Assembly (NCBI GenBank): GCA_032622095.1
Contig: CP136066.1
Location: forward strand, 228,164,961 to 228,228,960
DNA length: 64,000 nucleotides
Source of the DNA: Siphonodentalium dalli
Lineage: Eukaryota; Mollusca; Scaphopoda; Gadilida; Siphonodentaliidae
Direction: 5' to 3'
The notes beneath the pieces are model-generated. The model had not been told where the DNA came from, did not search any database, and was given only the letters and a program-made list of their open reading frames with translations. The translations under genes were made by a program, and so were the position numbers. Shown here piece by piece: positions 33,501-47,793 of the stretch (position 1 is the first letter of the stretch; every line of letters starts with the position of its first letter).

Positions 33501-35175
33501 CCAGTGTAGCGAGGAGACAGTACTTTACATTATGTATGTAATGGCAGTGGTCAGATCAGTGTAGCGGGGAGACAGTACTTTACATTATGTATTTGATGAC
33601 AGTGGTCAGACCAGTGTAGCGGGGAGACAGTACTTTACATTATGTATGTAATGGCAGTGGTCAGACCAGTGTAGCGAGGAGACAGTACTTTACATTATGT
33701 ATGTGATGACAGTGGTCAGACCAGTGTAGCGAGGAGACAGTACTTTACATTATGTATGTGATGACAGTGGTCAGACCAGTGTAGCGGGGAGACAGTACTT
33801 TACATTATGTATTTGATGGCAGTGGTCAGACCAGTGTAGCGAGGAGACAGTACTTTACATTATGTATTTGATGGCAGTGGTCAGACCAGTGTAGCGAGGA
33901 GACAGTACTTTACATTCAGTATGTGATGGCAGTGGTCAGACCAGTGTAGCGGGGAGACAGTACTTTACATTATGTATGTGATGGCAGTGGTCAGACCAGT
34001 GTAGCGGGGAGACAGTACTTTACATTATGTATGTAATGGCAGTGGTCAGATCAGTGTAGCGAGGAGACATTACTTTACATTATGTAAGTGATGGCAGTGG
34101 TCAGACCAGTGTAGTGAGGAGACAGTACTTTACATTATGTATGTAATGGCAGTGGTCAGACCAGTGTAGTGAGGAGACAGTACTTTACATTATGTATGTA
34201 ATGGCAGTGGTCAGACCAGTGTAGCTGGGAGACAGTACTTTACATTATGTATTTGATGGCAGTGGTCAGACCAGTGTAGCGAGGAGACAGTACTTTACAT
34301 TATGTATTTGATGGCAGTGGTCAGACCAGTGTAGCGAGGAGACAGTACTTTACATTATGTATGTAATGGCAGTGGTCAGATCAGTGTAGCGAGGATACAG
34401 TACTTTACATTATGTATGTGATGGCAGTGGTCAGACCAGTGTAGCGGGGAGACAGTACTTTACATTATGTATTTGATGGCAGTGGTCAGACCAGTGTAGC
34501 GAGGAGACAGTACTTTACATTATGTATGTAATGGCAGTGGTCAGATCAGTGTAGCGAGGAGACAGTACTTTACATTATGTATGTGATGGCAGTGGTCAGA
34601 CCAGTGTAGCGGGGAGACAGTACTTTACATTATGTATGTAATGGCAGTGGTCAGATCAGTGTAGCGAGGAGACAGTACTTTACATTATGTAAGTGATGGC
34701 AGTGGTCAGACCAGTGTAGCGAGGAGACAGTACTTTACATTATGTAAGTGATGGCAGTGGTCAGACCAGTGTAGCGGGGAGACAGTACTTTACATTATGT
34801 ATGTAATGGCAGTGGTCAGATCAGTGTAGCGGGGAGACAGTACTTTACATTATGTATGTAATGGCAGTGGTCAGACCAGTGTAGCGGGGAGACAGTACTT
34901 TACATTATGTATGTAATGGCAGTGGTCAGATCAGTGTAGCGAGGAGACAGTACTTTACATTATGTATTTGATGGCAGTGGTCAGACCAGTGTAGCGAGGA
35001 GACAGTACTTTACATTATGTATGTAATGGCAGTGGTCAGATCAGTGTAGCGAGGAGACAGTACTTTACATTATGTAAGTGATGGCAGTGGTCAGACCAGT
35101 GTAGTGAGGAGACAGTACTTTACATTATGTAAGTGATGGCAGTGGTCAGACCAGTGTAGCGGGGAGACAGTACTT
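30546..35175 (+). repeat. Array 2 segment 2, copy 2 (4630 bp)
   Basis: All markers of the preceding segment reappear in order 4630 bp later, for example tacattcagtatgtg at about 31665 and 33911. The only difference I noticed by eye is gtagcgggga at about 34771-34780 against gtagcaggga in copy 1, so the duplication looks very recent. Confidence 0.93.
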
Positions 35176-36915
35176 TACATTATGTATTTGATGGCAGTGG
35201 TCAGACCAGTGTAGCGAGGAGACAGTACTTTACATTATGTATTTGATGGCAGTGGTCAGACCAGTGTAGCGAGGAGACAGTACTTTACATTATGTAAGTG
35301 ATGGCAGTGGTCAGACCAGTGTAGTGAGGAGACAGTACTTTACATTATGTAAGTGATGGCAGTGGTCAGACCAGTGTAGCGGGGAGACAGTACTTTACAT
35401 TATGTAAGTGATGGCAGTGGTCAGACCAGTGTAGCGGGGAGACAGTACTTTACATTATGTATTTGATGGCAGTGGTCAGACCAGTGTAGCGAGGAGACAG
35501 TACTTTACATTATGTATTTGATGGCAGTGGTCAGACCAGTGAGGAGACAGTACTTTACATTATGTAAGTGATGGCAGTGGTCAGACCAGTGTAGTGAGGA
35601 GACAGTACTTTACATTATGTAAGTGATGGCAGTGGTCAGACCAGTGTAGCGGGGAGACAGTACTTTACATTATGTATTTGATGGCAGTGGTCAGACCAGT
35701 GTAGCGAGGAGACAGTACTTTACATTATGTATTTGATGGCAGTGGTCAGACCAGTGAGGAGACAGTACTTTACATTATGTAAGTGATGGCAGTGGTCAGA
35801 CCAGTGTAGTGAGGAGACAGTACTTTACATTATGTAAGTGATGGCAGTGGTCAGACCAGTGTAGCGGGGAGACAGTACTTTACATTATGTATGTGGTGTC
35901 AGTGGTCAGACCAGTGTAGCGAGGAGACAGTACTTTACATTATGTATTTGATGGCAGTGGTCAGACCAGTGTAGTGAGGAGACAGTACTTTACATTATGT
36001 ATTTGATGGCAGTGGTCAGACCAGTGTAGTGAGGAGACAGTACTTTACATTATGTATGTAATGGCAGTGGTCAGACCAGTGTAGCGAGGAGACAGTACTT
36101 TACATTATGTATTTGATGGCAGTGGTCAGACCAGTGTAGCGAGGAGACAGTACTTTACATTATGTAAGTGATGGCAGTGGTCAGACCAGTGTAGCGAGGA
36201 GACAGTACTTTACATTATGTATTTGATGGCAGTGGTCAGATCAGTGTAGCGGGGAGACAGTACTTTACATTATGTATTTGATGGCAGTGGTCAGACCAGT
36301 GTAGCGGGGAGACAGTACTTTACATTATGTGATGGCAGTGGTCAGACCAGTGTAGCGAGGAGACAGTACTTTACATTATGTATTTGATGGCAGTGGTCAG
36401 ACCAGTGTAGCGAGGAGACAGTACTTTACATTATGTAAGTGATGGCAGTGGTCAGACCAGTGTAGCGGGGAGACAGTACTTTACATTATGTATTTGGTGG
36501 CAGTGGTCAGACCAGTGTAGCGAGGAGACAGTACTTTACATTATGTATGTGATGGCAGTGGTCAGACCAGTGTAGCGAGGAGACAGTACTTTACATTATG
36601 TAAGTGATGGCAGTGGTCAGACCAGTGTAGTGAGGAGACAGTACTTTACATTATGTAAGTGATGGCAGTGGTCAGACCAGTGTAGCGGGGAGACAGTACT
36701 TTACATTATGTAAGTGATGGCAGTGGTCAGACCAGTGTAGCGGGGAGACAGTACTTTACATTATGTATTTGATGGCAGTGGTCAGACCAGTGTAGTGAGG
36801 AGACAGTACTTTACATTATGTGATGACAGTGGTCAGACCAGTGTAGCGAGGAGACAGTACTTTACATTATGTATGATGGCAGTGGTCAGACCAGTGTAGC
36901 GAGGAGACAGTACTT
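33911..36915 (+). repeat. Array 2 segment 3 (3005-bp unit, copy 1; overlaps segment 2)
   Basis: This runs from one tacattcagtatgtg to the next at 36916. It includes units shortened by loss of tagcg (accagtgaggagac near 35535 and 35750), a tatgtggtgtcag unit at about 35889, and a unit gaggatacag at about 34394 that copy 2 lacks. Confidence 0.92.
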
Positions 36916-39900
36916 TACATTCAGTATGTGATGGCAGTGGTCAGACCAGTGTAGCGGGGAGACAGTACTTTACATTATGTATGTGATGGCAGTGGTCAGA
37001 CCAGTGTAGCGGGGAGACAGTACTTTACATTATGTATGTAATGGCAGTGGTCAGATCAGTGTAGCGAGGAGACATTACTTTACATTATGTAAGTGATGGC
37101 AGTGGTCAGACCAGTGTAGTGAGGAGACAGTACTTTACATTATGTATGTAATGGCAGTGGTCAGACCAGTGTAGTGAGGAGACAGTACTTTACATTATGT
37201 ATGTAATGGCAGTGGTCAGACCAGTGTAGCTGGGAGACAGTACTTTACATTATGTATTTGATGGCAGTGGTCAGACCAGTGTAGCGAGGAGACAGTACTT
37301 TACATTATGTATTTGATGGCAGTGGTCAGACCAGTGTAGCGAGGAGACAGTACTTTACATTATGTATGTAATGGCAGTGGTCAGATCAGTGTAGCGAGGA
37401 GACAGTACTTTACATTATGTATGTGATGGCAGTGGTCAGACCAGTGTAGCGGGGAGACAGTACTTTACATTATGTATTTGATGGCAGTGGTCAGACCAGT
37501 GTAGCGAGGAGACAGTACTTTACATTATGTATGTAATGGCAGTGGTCAGATCAGTGTAGCGAGGAGACAGTACTTTACATTATGTATGTGATGGCAGTGG
37601 TCAGACCAGTGTAGCGGGGAGACAGTACTTTACATTATGTATGTAATGGCAGTGGTCAGATCAGTGTAGCGAGGAGACAGTACTTTACATTATGTAAGTG
37701 ATGGCAGTGGTCAGACCAGTGTAGCGAGGAGACAGTACTTTACATTATGTAAGTGATGGCAGTGGTCAGACCAGTGTAGCGGGGAGACAGTACTTTACAT
37801 TATGTATGTAATGGCAGTGGTCAGATCAGTGTAGCGGGGAGACAGTACTTTACATTATGTATGTAATGGCAGTGGTCAGACCAGTGTAGCGGGGAGACAG
37901 TACTTTACATTATGTATGTAATGGCAGTGGTCAGATCAGTGTAGCGAGGAGACAGTACTTTACATTATGTATTTGATGGCAGTGGTCAGACCAGTGTAGC
38001 GAGGAGACAGTACTTTACATTATGTATGTAATGGCAGTGGTCAGATCAGTGTAGCGAGGAGACAGTACTTTACATTATGTAAGTGATGGCAGTGGTCAGA
38101 CCAGTGTAGTGAGGAGACAGTACTTTACATTATGTAAGTGATGGCAGTGGTCAGACCAGTGTAGCGGGGAGACAGTACTTTACATTATGTATTTGATGGC
38201 AGTGGTCAGACCAGTGTAGCGAGGAGACAGTACTTTACATTATGTATTTGATGGCAGTGGTCAGACCAGTGTAGCGAGGAGACAGTACTTTACATTATGT
38301 AAGTGATGGCAGTGGTCAGACCAGTGTAGTGAGGAGACAGTACTTTACATTATGTAAGTGATGGCAGTGGTCAGACCAGTGTAGCGGGGAGACAGTACTT
38401 TACATTATGTAAGTGATGGCAGTGGTCAGACCAGTGTAGCGGGGAGACAGTACTTTACATTATGTATTTGATGGCAGTGGTCAGACCAGTGTAGCGAGGA
38501 GACAGTACTTTACATTATGTATTTGATGGCAGTGGTCAGACCAGTGAGGAGACAGTACTTTACATTATGTAAGTGATGGCAGTGGTCAGACCAGTGTAGT
38601 GAGGAGACAGTACTTTACATTATGTAAGTGATGGCAGTGGTCAGACCAGTGTAGCGGGGAGACAGTACTTTACATTATGTATTTGATGGCAGTGGTCAGA
38701 CCAGTGTAGCGAGGAGACAGTACTTTACATTATGTATTTGATGGCAGTGGTCAGACCAGTGAGGAGACAGTACTTTACATTATGTAAGTGATGGCAGTGG
38801 TCAGACCAGTGTAGTGAGGAGACAGTACTTTACATTATGTAAGTGATGGCAGTGGTCAGACCAGTGTAGCGGGGAGACAGTACTTTACATTATGTATGTG
38901 GTGTCAGTGGTCAGACCAGTGTAGCGAGGAGACAGTACTTTACATTATGTATTTGATGGCAGTGGTCAGACCAGTGTAGTGAGGAGACAGTACTTTACAT
39001 TATGTATTTGATGGCAGTGGTCAGACCAGTGTAGTGAGGAGACAGTACTTTACATTATGTATGTAATGGCAGTGGTCAGACCAGTGTAGCGAGGAGACAG
39101 TACTTTACATTATGTATTTGATGGCAGTGGTCAGACCAGTGTAGCGAGGAGACAGTACTTTACATTATGTAAGTGATGGCAGTGGTCAGACCAGTGTAGC
39201 GAGGAGACAGTACTTTACATTATGTATTTGATGGCAGTGGTCAGATCAGTGTAGCGGGGAGACAGTACTTTACATTATGTATTTGATGGCAGTGGTCAGA
39301 CCAGTGTAGCGGGGAGACAGTACTTTACATTATGTGATGGCAGTGGTCAGACCAGTGTAGCGAGGAGACAGTACTTTACATTATGTATTTGATGGCAGTG
39401 GTCAGACCAGTGTAGCGAGGAGACAGTACTTTACATTATGTAAGTGATGGCAGTGGTCAGACCAGTGTAGCGGGGAGACAGTACTTTACATTATGTATTT
39501 GGTGGCAGTGGTCAGACCAGTGTAGCGAGGAGACAGTACTTTACATTATGTATGTGATGGCAGTGGTCAGACCAGTGTAGCGAGGAGACAGTACTTTACA
39601 TTATGTAAGTGATGGCAGTGGTCAGACCAGTGTAGTGAGGAGACAGTACTTTACATTATGTAAGTGATGGCAGTGGTCAGACCAGTGTAGCGGGGAGACA
39701 GTACTTTACATTATGTAAGTGATGGCAGTGGTCAGACCAGTGTAGCGGGGAGACAGTACTTTACATTATGTATTTGATGGCAGTGGTCAGACCAGTGTAG
39801 TGAGGAGACAGTACTTTACATTATGTGATGACAGTGGTCAGACCAGTGTAGCGAGGAGACAGAACTTTACATTATGTATGATGGCAGTGGTCAGACCAGT

Positions 39901-39920
39901 GTAGCGAGGAGACAGTACTT
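36916..39920 (+). repeat. Array 2 segment 3, copy 2 (3005 bp)
   Basis: Markers recur at an offset of 3005 bp: ttacattatgtgatgacag at 36811 and 39816, and tatgtggtgtcag at about 35889 and 38894. Differences include gaggagacag near 37399 (copy 1 gaggatacag) and agaactttac near 39861 (copy 1 agtactttac). Confidence 0.92.
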
Positions 39921-42900
39921 TACATTATGTATTTGATGGCAGTGGTCAGACCAGTGTAGCGAGGAGACAGTACTTTACATTATGTAAGTGATGGCAGTGG
40001 TCAGACCAGTGTAGCGGGGAGACAGTACTTTACATTATGTAAGTGATGGCAGTGGTCAGACCAGTGTAGCGGGGAGACAGTACTTTACATTATGTATTTG
40101 ATGGCAGTGGTCAGACCAGTGTAGCGAGGAGACAGTACTTTACATTATGTATGATGGTAGTGGTCAGACCAGTGTAGCGAGGAGACAGTACTTTACATTA
40201 TGTAAGTGATGGCAGTGGTCAGACCAGTGTAGCGGGGAGACAGTACTTTACATTATGTAAGTGATGGCAGTGGTCAGACCAGTGTAGCGGGGAGACAGTA
40301 CTTTACATTATGTAAGTGATGGCAGTGGTCAGACCAGTGTAGCGGGGAGACAGTACTTTACATTATGTAAGTGATGGCAGTGGTCAGACCAGTGTAGCGA
40401 GGAGACAGTACTTTACATTATGTAAGTGATGGTAGTGGTCAGACCAGTGTAGCGAGGAGACAGTACTTTACATTATGTAAGTGATGGCAGTGGTCAGACC
40501 AGTGTAGCGGGGAGACAGTACTTTACATTATGTAAGTGATGGCAGTGGTCAGACCAGTGTAGCGGGGAGACAGTACTTTACATTGTGTATGTGATGGCAG
40601 TGGTCAGACCAGTGTAGTGAGGAGACAGTACTTTACATTATGTAAGTGATGGCAGTGGTCAGACCAGTGTAGCGGGGAGACAGTACTTTACATTATGTAA
40701 GTGATGGCAGTGGTCAGACCAGTGTAGCGAGGAGACAGTACTTTACATTATGTAAGTGATGGCAGTGGTCAGACCAGTGTAGTGAGGAGACAGTACTTTA
40801 CATTATGTAAGTGATGGCAGTGGTCAGACCAGTGTAGCGGGGAGACAGTACTTTACATTATGTAAGTGATGACAGTGGTCAGACCAGTGTAGCGGGGAGA
40901 CAGTACTTTACATTATGTATTTGATGGCAGTGGTCAGACCAGTGTAGCGAGGAGACAGTACTTTACATTATGTAAGTGATGGCAGTGGTCAGACCAGTGT
41001 AGTGAGGAGACAGTACTTTACATTATGTAAGTGATGGCAGTGGTCAGACCAGTGTAGCGGGGAGACAGTACTTTACATTATGTATTTGATGGCAGTGGTC
41101 AGACCAGTGTAGCGAGGAGACAGTACTTTACATTATGTATTTGATGGCAGTGGTCAGACCAGTGTAGCGAGGAGACAGTACTTTACATTATGTAAGTGAT
41201 GGCAGTGGTCAGACCAGTGTAGCGAGGAGACAGTACTTTACATTATGTAAGTGATGGCAGTGGTCAGACCAGTGTAGCGGGGAGACAGTACTTTACATTA
41301 TGTATGTAATGGCAGTGGTCAGATCAGTGTAGCGGGGAGACAGTACTTTACATTATGTATGTGATGGCAGTGGTCAGACCAGTGTAGCGAGGAGACAGTA
41401 CTTTACATTATGTAATGGCAGTGGTCAGACCAGTGTAGCGGGGAGACAGTACTTTACATTATGTATGTAATGGCAGTGGTCAGATCAGTGTAGCGAGGAG
41501 ACAGTACTTTACATTATGTATTTGATGGCAGTGGTCAGACCAGTGTAGCGAGGAGACAGTACTTTACATTATGTATGTAATGGCAGTGGTCAGATCAGTG
41601 TAGCGAGGAGACAGTACTTTACATTATGTATTTGATGGCAGTGGTCAGACCAGTGTAGCGAGGAGACAGTACTTTACATTATGTATGTAATGGCAGTGGT
41701 CAGACCAGTGTAGCGAGGAGACAGTACTTTACATTATGTAAGTGATGGCAGTGGTCAGACCAGTGTAGTGAGGAGACAGTACTTTACATTATGTAAGTGA
41801 TGGCAGTGGTCAGACCAGTGTAGCGGGGAGACAGTACTTTACATTATGTAAGTGATGGCAGTGGTCAGACCAGTGTAGCGGGGAGACAGTACTTTACATT
41901 ATGTATTTGATGGCAGTGGTCAGACCAGTGTAGCGAGGAGACAGTACTTTACATTATGTATTTGATGGCAGTGGTCAGACCAGTGAGGAGACAGTACTTT
42001 ACATTATGTAAGTGATGGCAGTGGTCAGACCAGTGTAGTGAGGAGACAGTACTTTACATTATGTAAGTGATGGCAGTGGTCAGACCAGTGTAGCGGGGAG
42101 ACAGTACTTTACATTATGTATGTGGTGTCAGTGGTCAGACCAGTGTAGCGAGGAGACAGTACTTTACATTATGTATTTGATGGCAGTGGTCAGACCAGTG
42201 TAGTGAGGAGACAGTACTTTACATTATGTATTTGATGGCAGTGGTCAGACCAGTGTAGTGAGGAGACAGTACTTTACATTATGTATGTGATGACAGTGGT
42301 CAGATCAGTGTAGTGAGGAGACAGTACTTTACATTATGTATTTGATGGCAGTGGTCAGACCAGTGTAGCGAGGAGACAGTACTTTACATTATGTATTTGA
42401 TGGCAGTGGTCAGACCAGTGTAGCGAGGAGACAGTACTTTACATTATGTAAGTGATGGCAGTGGTCAGACCAGTGTAGCGAGGAGACAGTACTTTACATT
42501 ATGTATTTGATGGCAGTGGTCAGATCAGTGTAGCGGGGAGACAGTACTTTACATTATGTAAGTGATGGCAGTGGTCAGACCAGTGTAGCGAGGAGACAGT
42601 ACTTTACATTATGTATTTGATGGCAGTGGTCAGACCAGTGTAGCGAGGAGACAGTACTTTACATTATGTAAGTGATGGCAGTGGTCAGACCAGTGTAGCG
42701 GGGAGACAGTACTTTACATTATGTATTTGGTGGCAGTGGTCAGACCAGTGTAGCGAGGAGACAGTACTTTACATTATGTATGTGATGGCAGTGGTCAGAC
42801 CAGTGTAGCGAGGAGACAGTACTTTACATTATGTAAGTGATGGCAGTGGTCAGACCAGTGTAGTGAGGAGACAGTACTTTACATTATGTAAGTGATGGCA

Positions 42901-44760
42901 GTGGTCAGACCAGTGTAGCGGGGAGACAGTACTTTACATTATGTAAGTGATGGCAGTGGTCAGACCAGTGTAGCGGGGAGACAGTACTTTACATTATGTA
43001 TTTGATGGCAGTGGTCAGACCAGTGTAGCGAGGAGACAGTACTTTACATTATGTATTTGATGGCAGTGGTCAGACCAGTGTAGCGAGGAGACAGTACTTT
43101 ACATTATGTAAGTGATGGCAGTGGTCAGACCAGTGTAGCGGGGAGACAGTACTTTACATTATGTAAGTGATGGCAGTGGTCAGACCAGTGTAGCGGGGAG
43201 ACAGTACTTTACATTATGTATGTGATGGCAGTGGTCAGACCAGTGTAGCGAGGAGACAGTACTTTACATTATGTAAGTGATGGCAGTGGTCAGACCAGTG
43301 TAGTGAGGAGACAGTACTTTACATTATGTAAGTGATGGCAGTGGTCAGACCAGTGTAGCGGGGAGACAGTACTTTACATTATGTAAGTGATGGCAGTGGT
43401 CAGACCAGTGTAGCGGGGAGACAGTACTTTACATTATGTATTTGATGGCAGTGGTCAGACCAGTGTAGCGAGGAGACAGTACTTTACATTATGTAAGTGA
43501 TGGCAGTGGTCAGACCAGTGTAGTGAGGAGACAGTACTTTACATTATGTAAGTGATGGCAGTGGTCAGACCAGTGTAGCGGGGAGACAGTACTTTACATT
43601 ATGTAAGTGATGGCAGTGGTCAGACCAGTGTAGCGAGGAGACAGTACTTTACATTATGTATTTGATGGCAGTGGTCAGACCAGTGTAGCGAGGAGACAGT
43701 ACTTTACATTATGTAAGTGATGGCAGTGGTCAGACCAGTGTAGTGAGGAGACAGTACTTTACATTATGTAAGTGATGGCAGTGGTCAGACCAGTGTAGCG
43801 GGGAGACAGTACTTTACATTATGTAAGTGATGGCAGTGGTCAGACCAGTGTAGCGGGGAGACAGTACTTTACATTATGTAAGTGATGGCAGTGGTCAGAC
43901 CAGTGTAGCGGGGAGACAGTACTTTACATTATGTATTTGATGGCAGTGGTCAGACCAGTGTAGCGAGGAGACAGTACTTTACATTATGTATGTGATGGCA
44001 GTGGTCAGACCAGTGTAGTGAGGAGACAGTACTTTACATTATGTAAGTGATGGCAGTGGTCAGACCAGTGTAGCGGGGAGACAGTACTTTACATTATGTA
44101 AGTGATGGCAGTGGTCAGACCAGTGTAGCGAGGAGACAGTACTTTACATTATGTATTTGATGGCAGTGGTCAGACCAGTGTAGCGAGGAGACAGTACTTT
44201 ACATTATGTAAGTGATGGCAGTGGTCAGACCAGTGTAGTGAGGAGACAGTACTTTACATTATGTAAGTGATGGCAGTGGTCAGACCAGTGTAGCGGGGAG
44301 ACAGTACTTTACATTATGTAAGTGATGGCAGTGGTCAGACCAGTGTAGTGAGGAGACAGTACTTTACATTATGTAAGTGATGGCAGTGGTCAGACCAGTG
44401 TAGCGGGGAGACAGTACTTTACATTATGTAAGTGATGGCAGTGGTCAGACCAGTGTAGCGGGGAGACAGTACTTTACATTATGTATTTGATGGCAGTGGT
44501 CAGACCAGTGTAGTGAGGAGACAGTACTTTACATTATGTATGTGATGGCAGTGGTCAGACCAGTGTAGTGAGGAGACAGTACTTTACATTATGTATTTGA
44601 TGGCAGTGGTCAGACCAGTGTAGCGAGGAGACAGTACTTTACATTATGTATTTGATGGCAGTGGTCAGACCAGTGTAGCGAGGAGACAGTACTTTACATT
44701 ATGTAAGTGATGGCAGTGGTCAGACCAGTGTAGCGGGGAGACAGTACTTTACATTATGTA
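39921..44760 (+). repeat. Array 2 intermediate block with a third, rearranged copy of segment 3
   Basis: Most of the block is alternating units in tatgtaagtg and tatgtatttg. Between about 41.7 and 42.9 kb the segment 3 marker series returns, with tatgtggtgtcag at about 42120 and tatttggtggcag at about 42722, at offsets of roughly 3226-3228 from copy 2. One of the two tagcg-deleted unit groups is missing, so it is a partial and shortened copy. Confidence 0.8.
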
Positions 44761-45099
44761 TGATGGCAGTGGTCAGACCAGTGTAGTGGGGAGACAGTAC
44801 TTTACATTCTGTATGTGGTGGCAGTGGTCAGACCAGTGTAGCGGGGAGACAGTACTTTACATTATGTATGTGATGGCAGTGGTCAGACCAGTGTAGTGAG
44901 GAGACAGTACTTTACATTATGTATGTGATGGCAGTGGTCAGACCAGTGTAGTGAGGAGACAGTACTTTACATTATGTATGTGGTGGCAGTGGTCAGACCA
45001 GTGTAGCGGGGAGACAGTACTTTACATTATGTATGATGGTAGTGATCAGACCAGTGTAGTGAGGAGACAGTACTTTACATTATGTATGATGGTAGTGAT

Positions 45100-46446
45100 C
45101 AGACCAGTATAGCGAGGAGACAGTACTTTACATTATGTATGATGGCAGTGGTCAGACCAGTGTAGCGGTGAGACAGTACTTTACATTATGTATGATGGCA
45201 GTGGTCAGACCAGTGTAGCGGGGAGACAGTACTTTACATTATGTATGATGGCAGTGGTCAGACCAGTGTAGCGGGGAGACAGTACTTTACATTATGTATG
45301 TGATGGCAGTGGTCAGACCAGTGTAGCTGGGAGACAGTACTTTACATTATGTATGATGGCAGTGGTCAGACCAGTATAGCGGGGAGACAGTACTTTACAT
45401 TATGTATGATGGCATTGGTCAGACCAGTGTAGCGGGGAGACAGTACTTTACATTATGTATGTGATGGCAGTGGTCAGACCAGTGTAGCGGAGAGACAGTA
45501 CTTTACATTCTGTATGTGATGGCAGTGGTCAGACCAGTGTAGCGGGGAGACAGTACTTTACATTATGTATGATGGCAGTGGTCAGACCAGTGTAGCGGGG
45601 AGACAGTACTTTACATTCTGTATGTGGTGGCAGTGGTCAGACCAGTGTAGCGGGGAGACAGTACTTTACATTATGTATGTGATGGCAGTGGTCAGACCAG
45701 TGTAGTGAGGAGACAGTACTTTACATTATGTATGATGGCAGTGGTCAGACCAGTATAGCGGGGAGACAGTACTTTACATTATGTATGATGGCAGTGGTCA
45801 GACCAGTGTAGCGGGGAGACAGTACTTTACATTATGTATGTGATGGCAGTGGTCAGACCAGTGTAGTGAGGAGACAGTACTTTACATTATGTATGTGATG
45901 GCAGTGGTCAGACCAGTGTAGTGAGGAGACAGTACTTTACATTATGTATGTGATGGCAGTGGTCAGACCAGTATAGCGGGGAGACAGTACTTTACATTAT
46001 GTATGATGGCAGTGGTCAGACCAGTATAGCGGGGAGACAGTACTTTACATTATGTATGATGGCAGTGGTCAGACCAGTGTAGCGGGGAGACAGTACTTTA
46101 CATTATGTATGTGATGTCAGTGGTCAGACCAGTGTAGCGAGGAGACAGTACTTTACATTATGTATGATGGCAGTGGTCAGACCAGTGTAGCGGGGAGACA
46201 GTACTTTACATTATGTATGTGATGGCAGTGGTCAGACCAGTGTAGCGGGGAGACAGTACTTTACATTATGTATGATGGCAGTGGTCAGACCAGTGTAGCG
46301 GGGAGACAGTACTTTACATTATGTATGTGATGGCAGTGGTCAGACCAGTGTAGCGGGGAGACAGTACTTTACATTATGTATGATGGCAGTGGTCAGACCA
46401 GTGTAGCGGGGAGACAGTACTTTACATTATGTATGATGGCAGTGGT
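45100..46446 (+). repeat. Array 2 segment 4 (1347-bp unit, copy 1)
   Basis: The markers tgtagcggtgagac (45161), gcggagagacag (about 45487), and gtgatgtcag (46111) recur 1347 bp later. From here rightward most units are the 53-bp form with gcgggg. Confidence 0.92.
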
Positions 46447-47793
46447 CAGACCAGTATAGCGAGGAGACAGTACTTTACATTATGTATGATGGCAGTGGTC
46501 AGACCAGTGTAGCGGTGAGACAGTACTTTACATTATGTATGATGGCAGTGGTCAGACCAGTGTAGCGGGGAGACAGTACTTTACATTATGTATGATGGCA
46601 GTGGTCAGACCAGTGTAGCGGGGAGACAGTACTTTACATTATGTATGTGATGGCAGTGGTCAGACCAGTGTAGCTGGGAGACAGTACTTTACATTATGTA
46701 TGATGGCAGTGGTCAGACCAGTATAGCGGGGAGACAGTACTTTACATTATGTATGATGGCATTGGTCAGACCAGTGTAGCGGGGAGACAGTACTTTACAT
46801 TATGTATGTGATGGCAGTGGTCAGACCAGTGTAGCGGAGAGACAGTACTTTACATTCTGTATGTGATGGCAGTGGTCAGACCAGTGTAGCGGGGAGACAG
46901 TACTTTACATTATGTATGATGGCAGTGGTCAGACCAGTGTAGCGGGGAGACAGTACTTTACATTCTGTATGTGGTGGCAGTGGTCAGACCAGTGTAGCGG
47001 GGAGACAGTACTTTACATTATGTATGTGATGGCAGTGGTCAGACCAGTGTAGTGAGGAGACAGTACTTTACATTATGTATGATGGCAGTGGTCAGACCAG
47101 TATAGCGGGGAGACAGTACTTTACATTATGTATGATGGCAGTGGTCAGACCAGTGTAGCGGGGAGACAGTACTTTACATTATGTATGTGATGGCAGTGGT
47201 CAGACCAGTGTAGTGAGGAGACAGTACTTTACATTATGTATGTGATGGCAGTGGTCAGACCAGTGTAGTGAGGAGACAGTACTTTACATTATGTATGTGA
47301 TGGCAGTGGTCAGACCAGTATAGCGGGGAGACAGTACTTTACATTATGTATGATGGCAGTGGTCAGACCAGTATAGCGGGGAGACAGTACTTTACATTAT
47401 GTATGATGGCAGTGGTCAGACCAGTGTAGCGGGGAGACAGTACTTTACATTATGTATGTGATGTCAGTGGTCAGACCAGTGTAGCGAGGAGACAGTACTT
47501 TACATTATGTATGATGGCAGTGGTCAGACCAGTGTAGCGGGGAGACAGTACTTTACATTATGTATGTGATGGCAGTGGTCAGACCAGTGTAGCGGGGAGA
47601 CAGTACTTTACATTATGTATGATGGCAGTGGTCAGACCAGTGTAGCGGGGAGACAGTACTTTACATTATGTATGTGATGGCAGTGGTCAGACCAGTGTAG
47701 CGGGGAGACAGTACTTTACATTATGTATGATGGCAGTGGTCAGACCAGTGTAGCGGGGAGACAGTACTTTACATTATGTATGATGGCAGTGGT
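46447..47793 (+). repeat. Array 2 segment 4, copy 2 (1347 bp)
   Basis: tgtagcggtgagac at 46508 and gtgatgtcag at 47458 keep the exact 1347-bp offset. The pattern of 55- and 53-bp units is preserved until about 47793, after which it departs. Confidence 0.92.
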
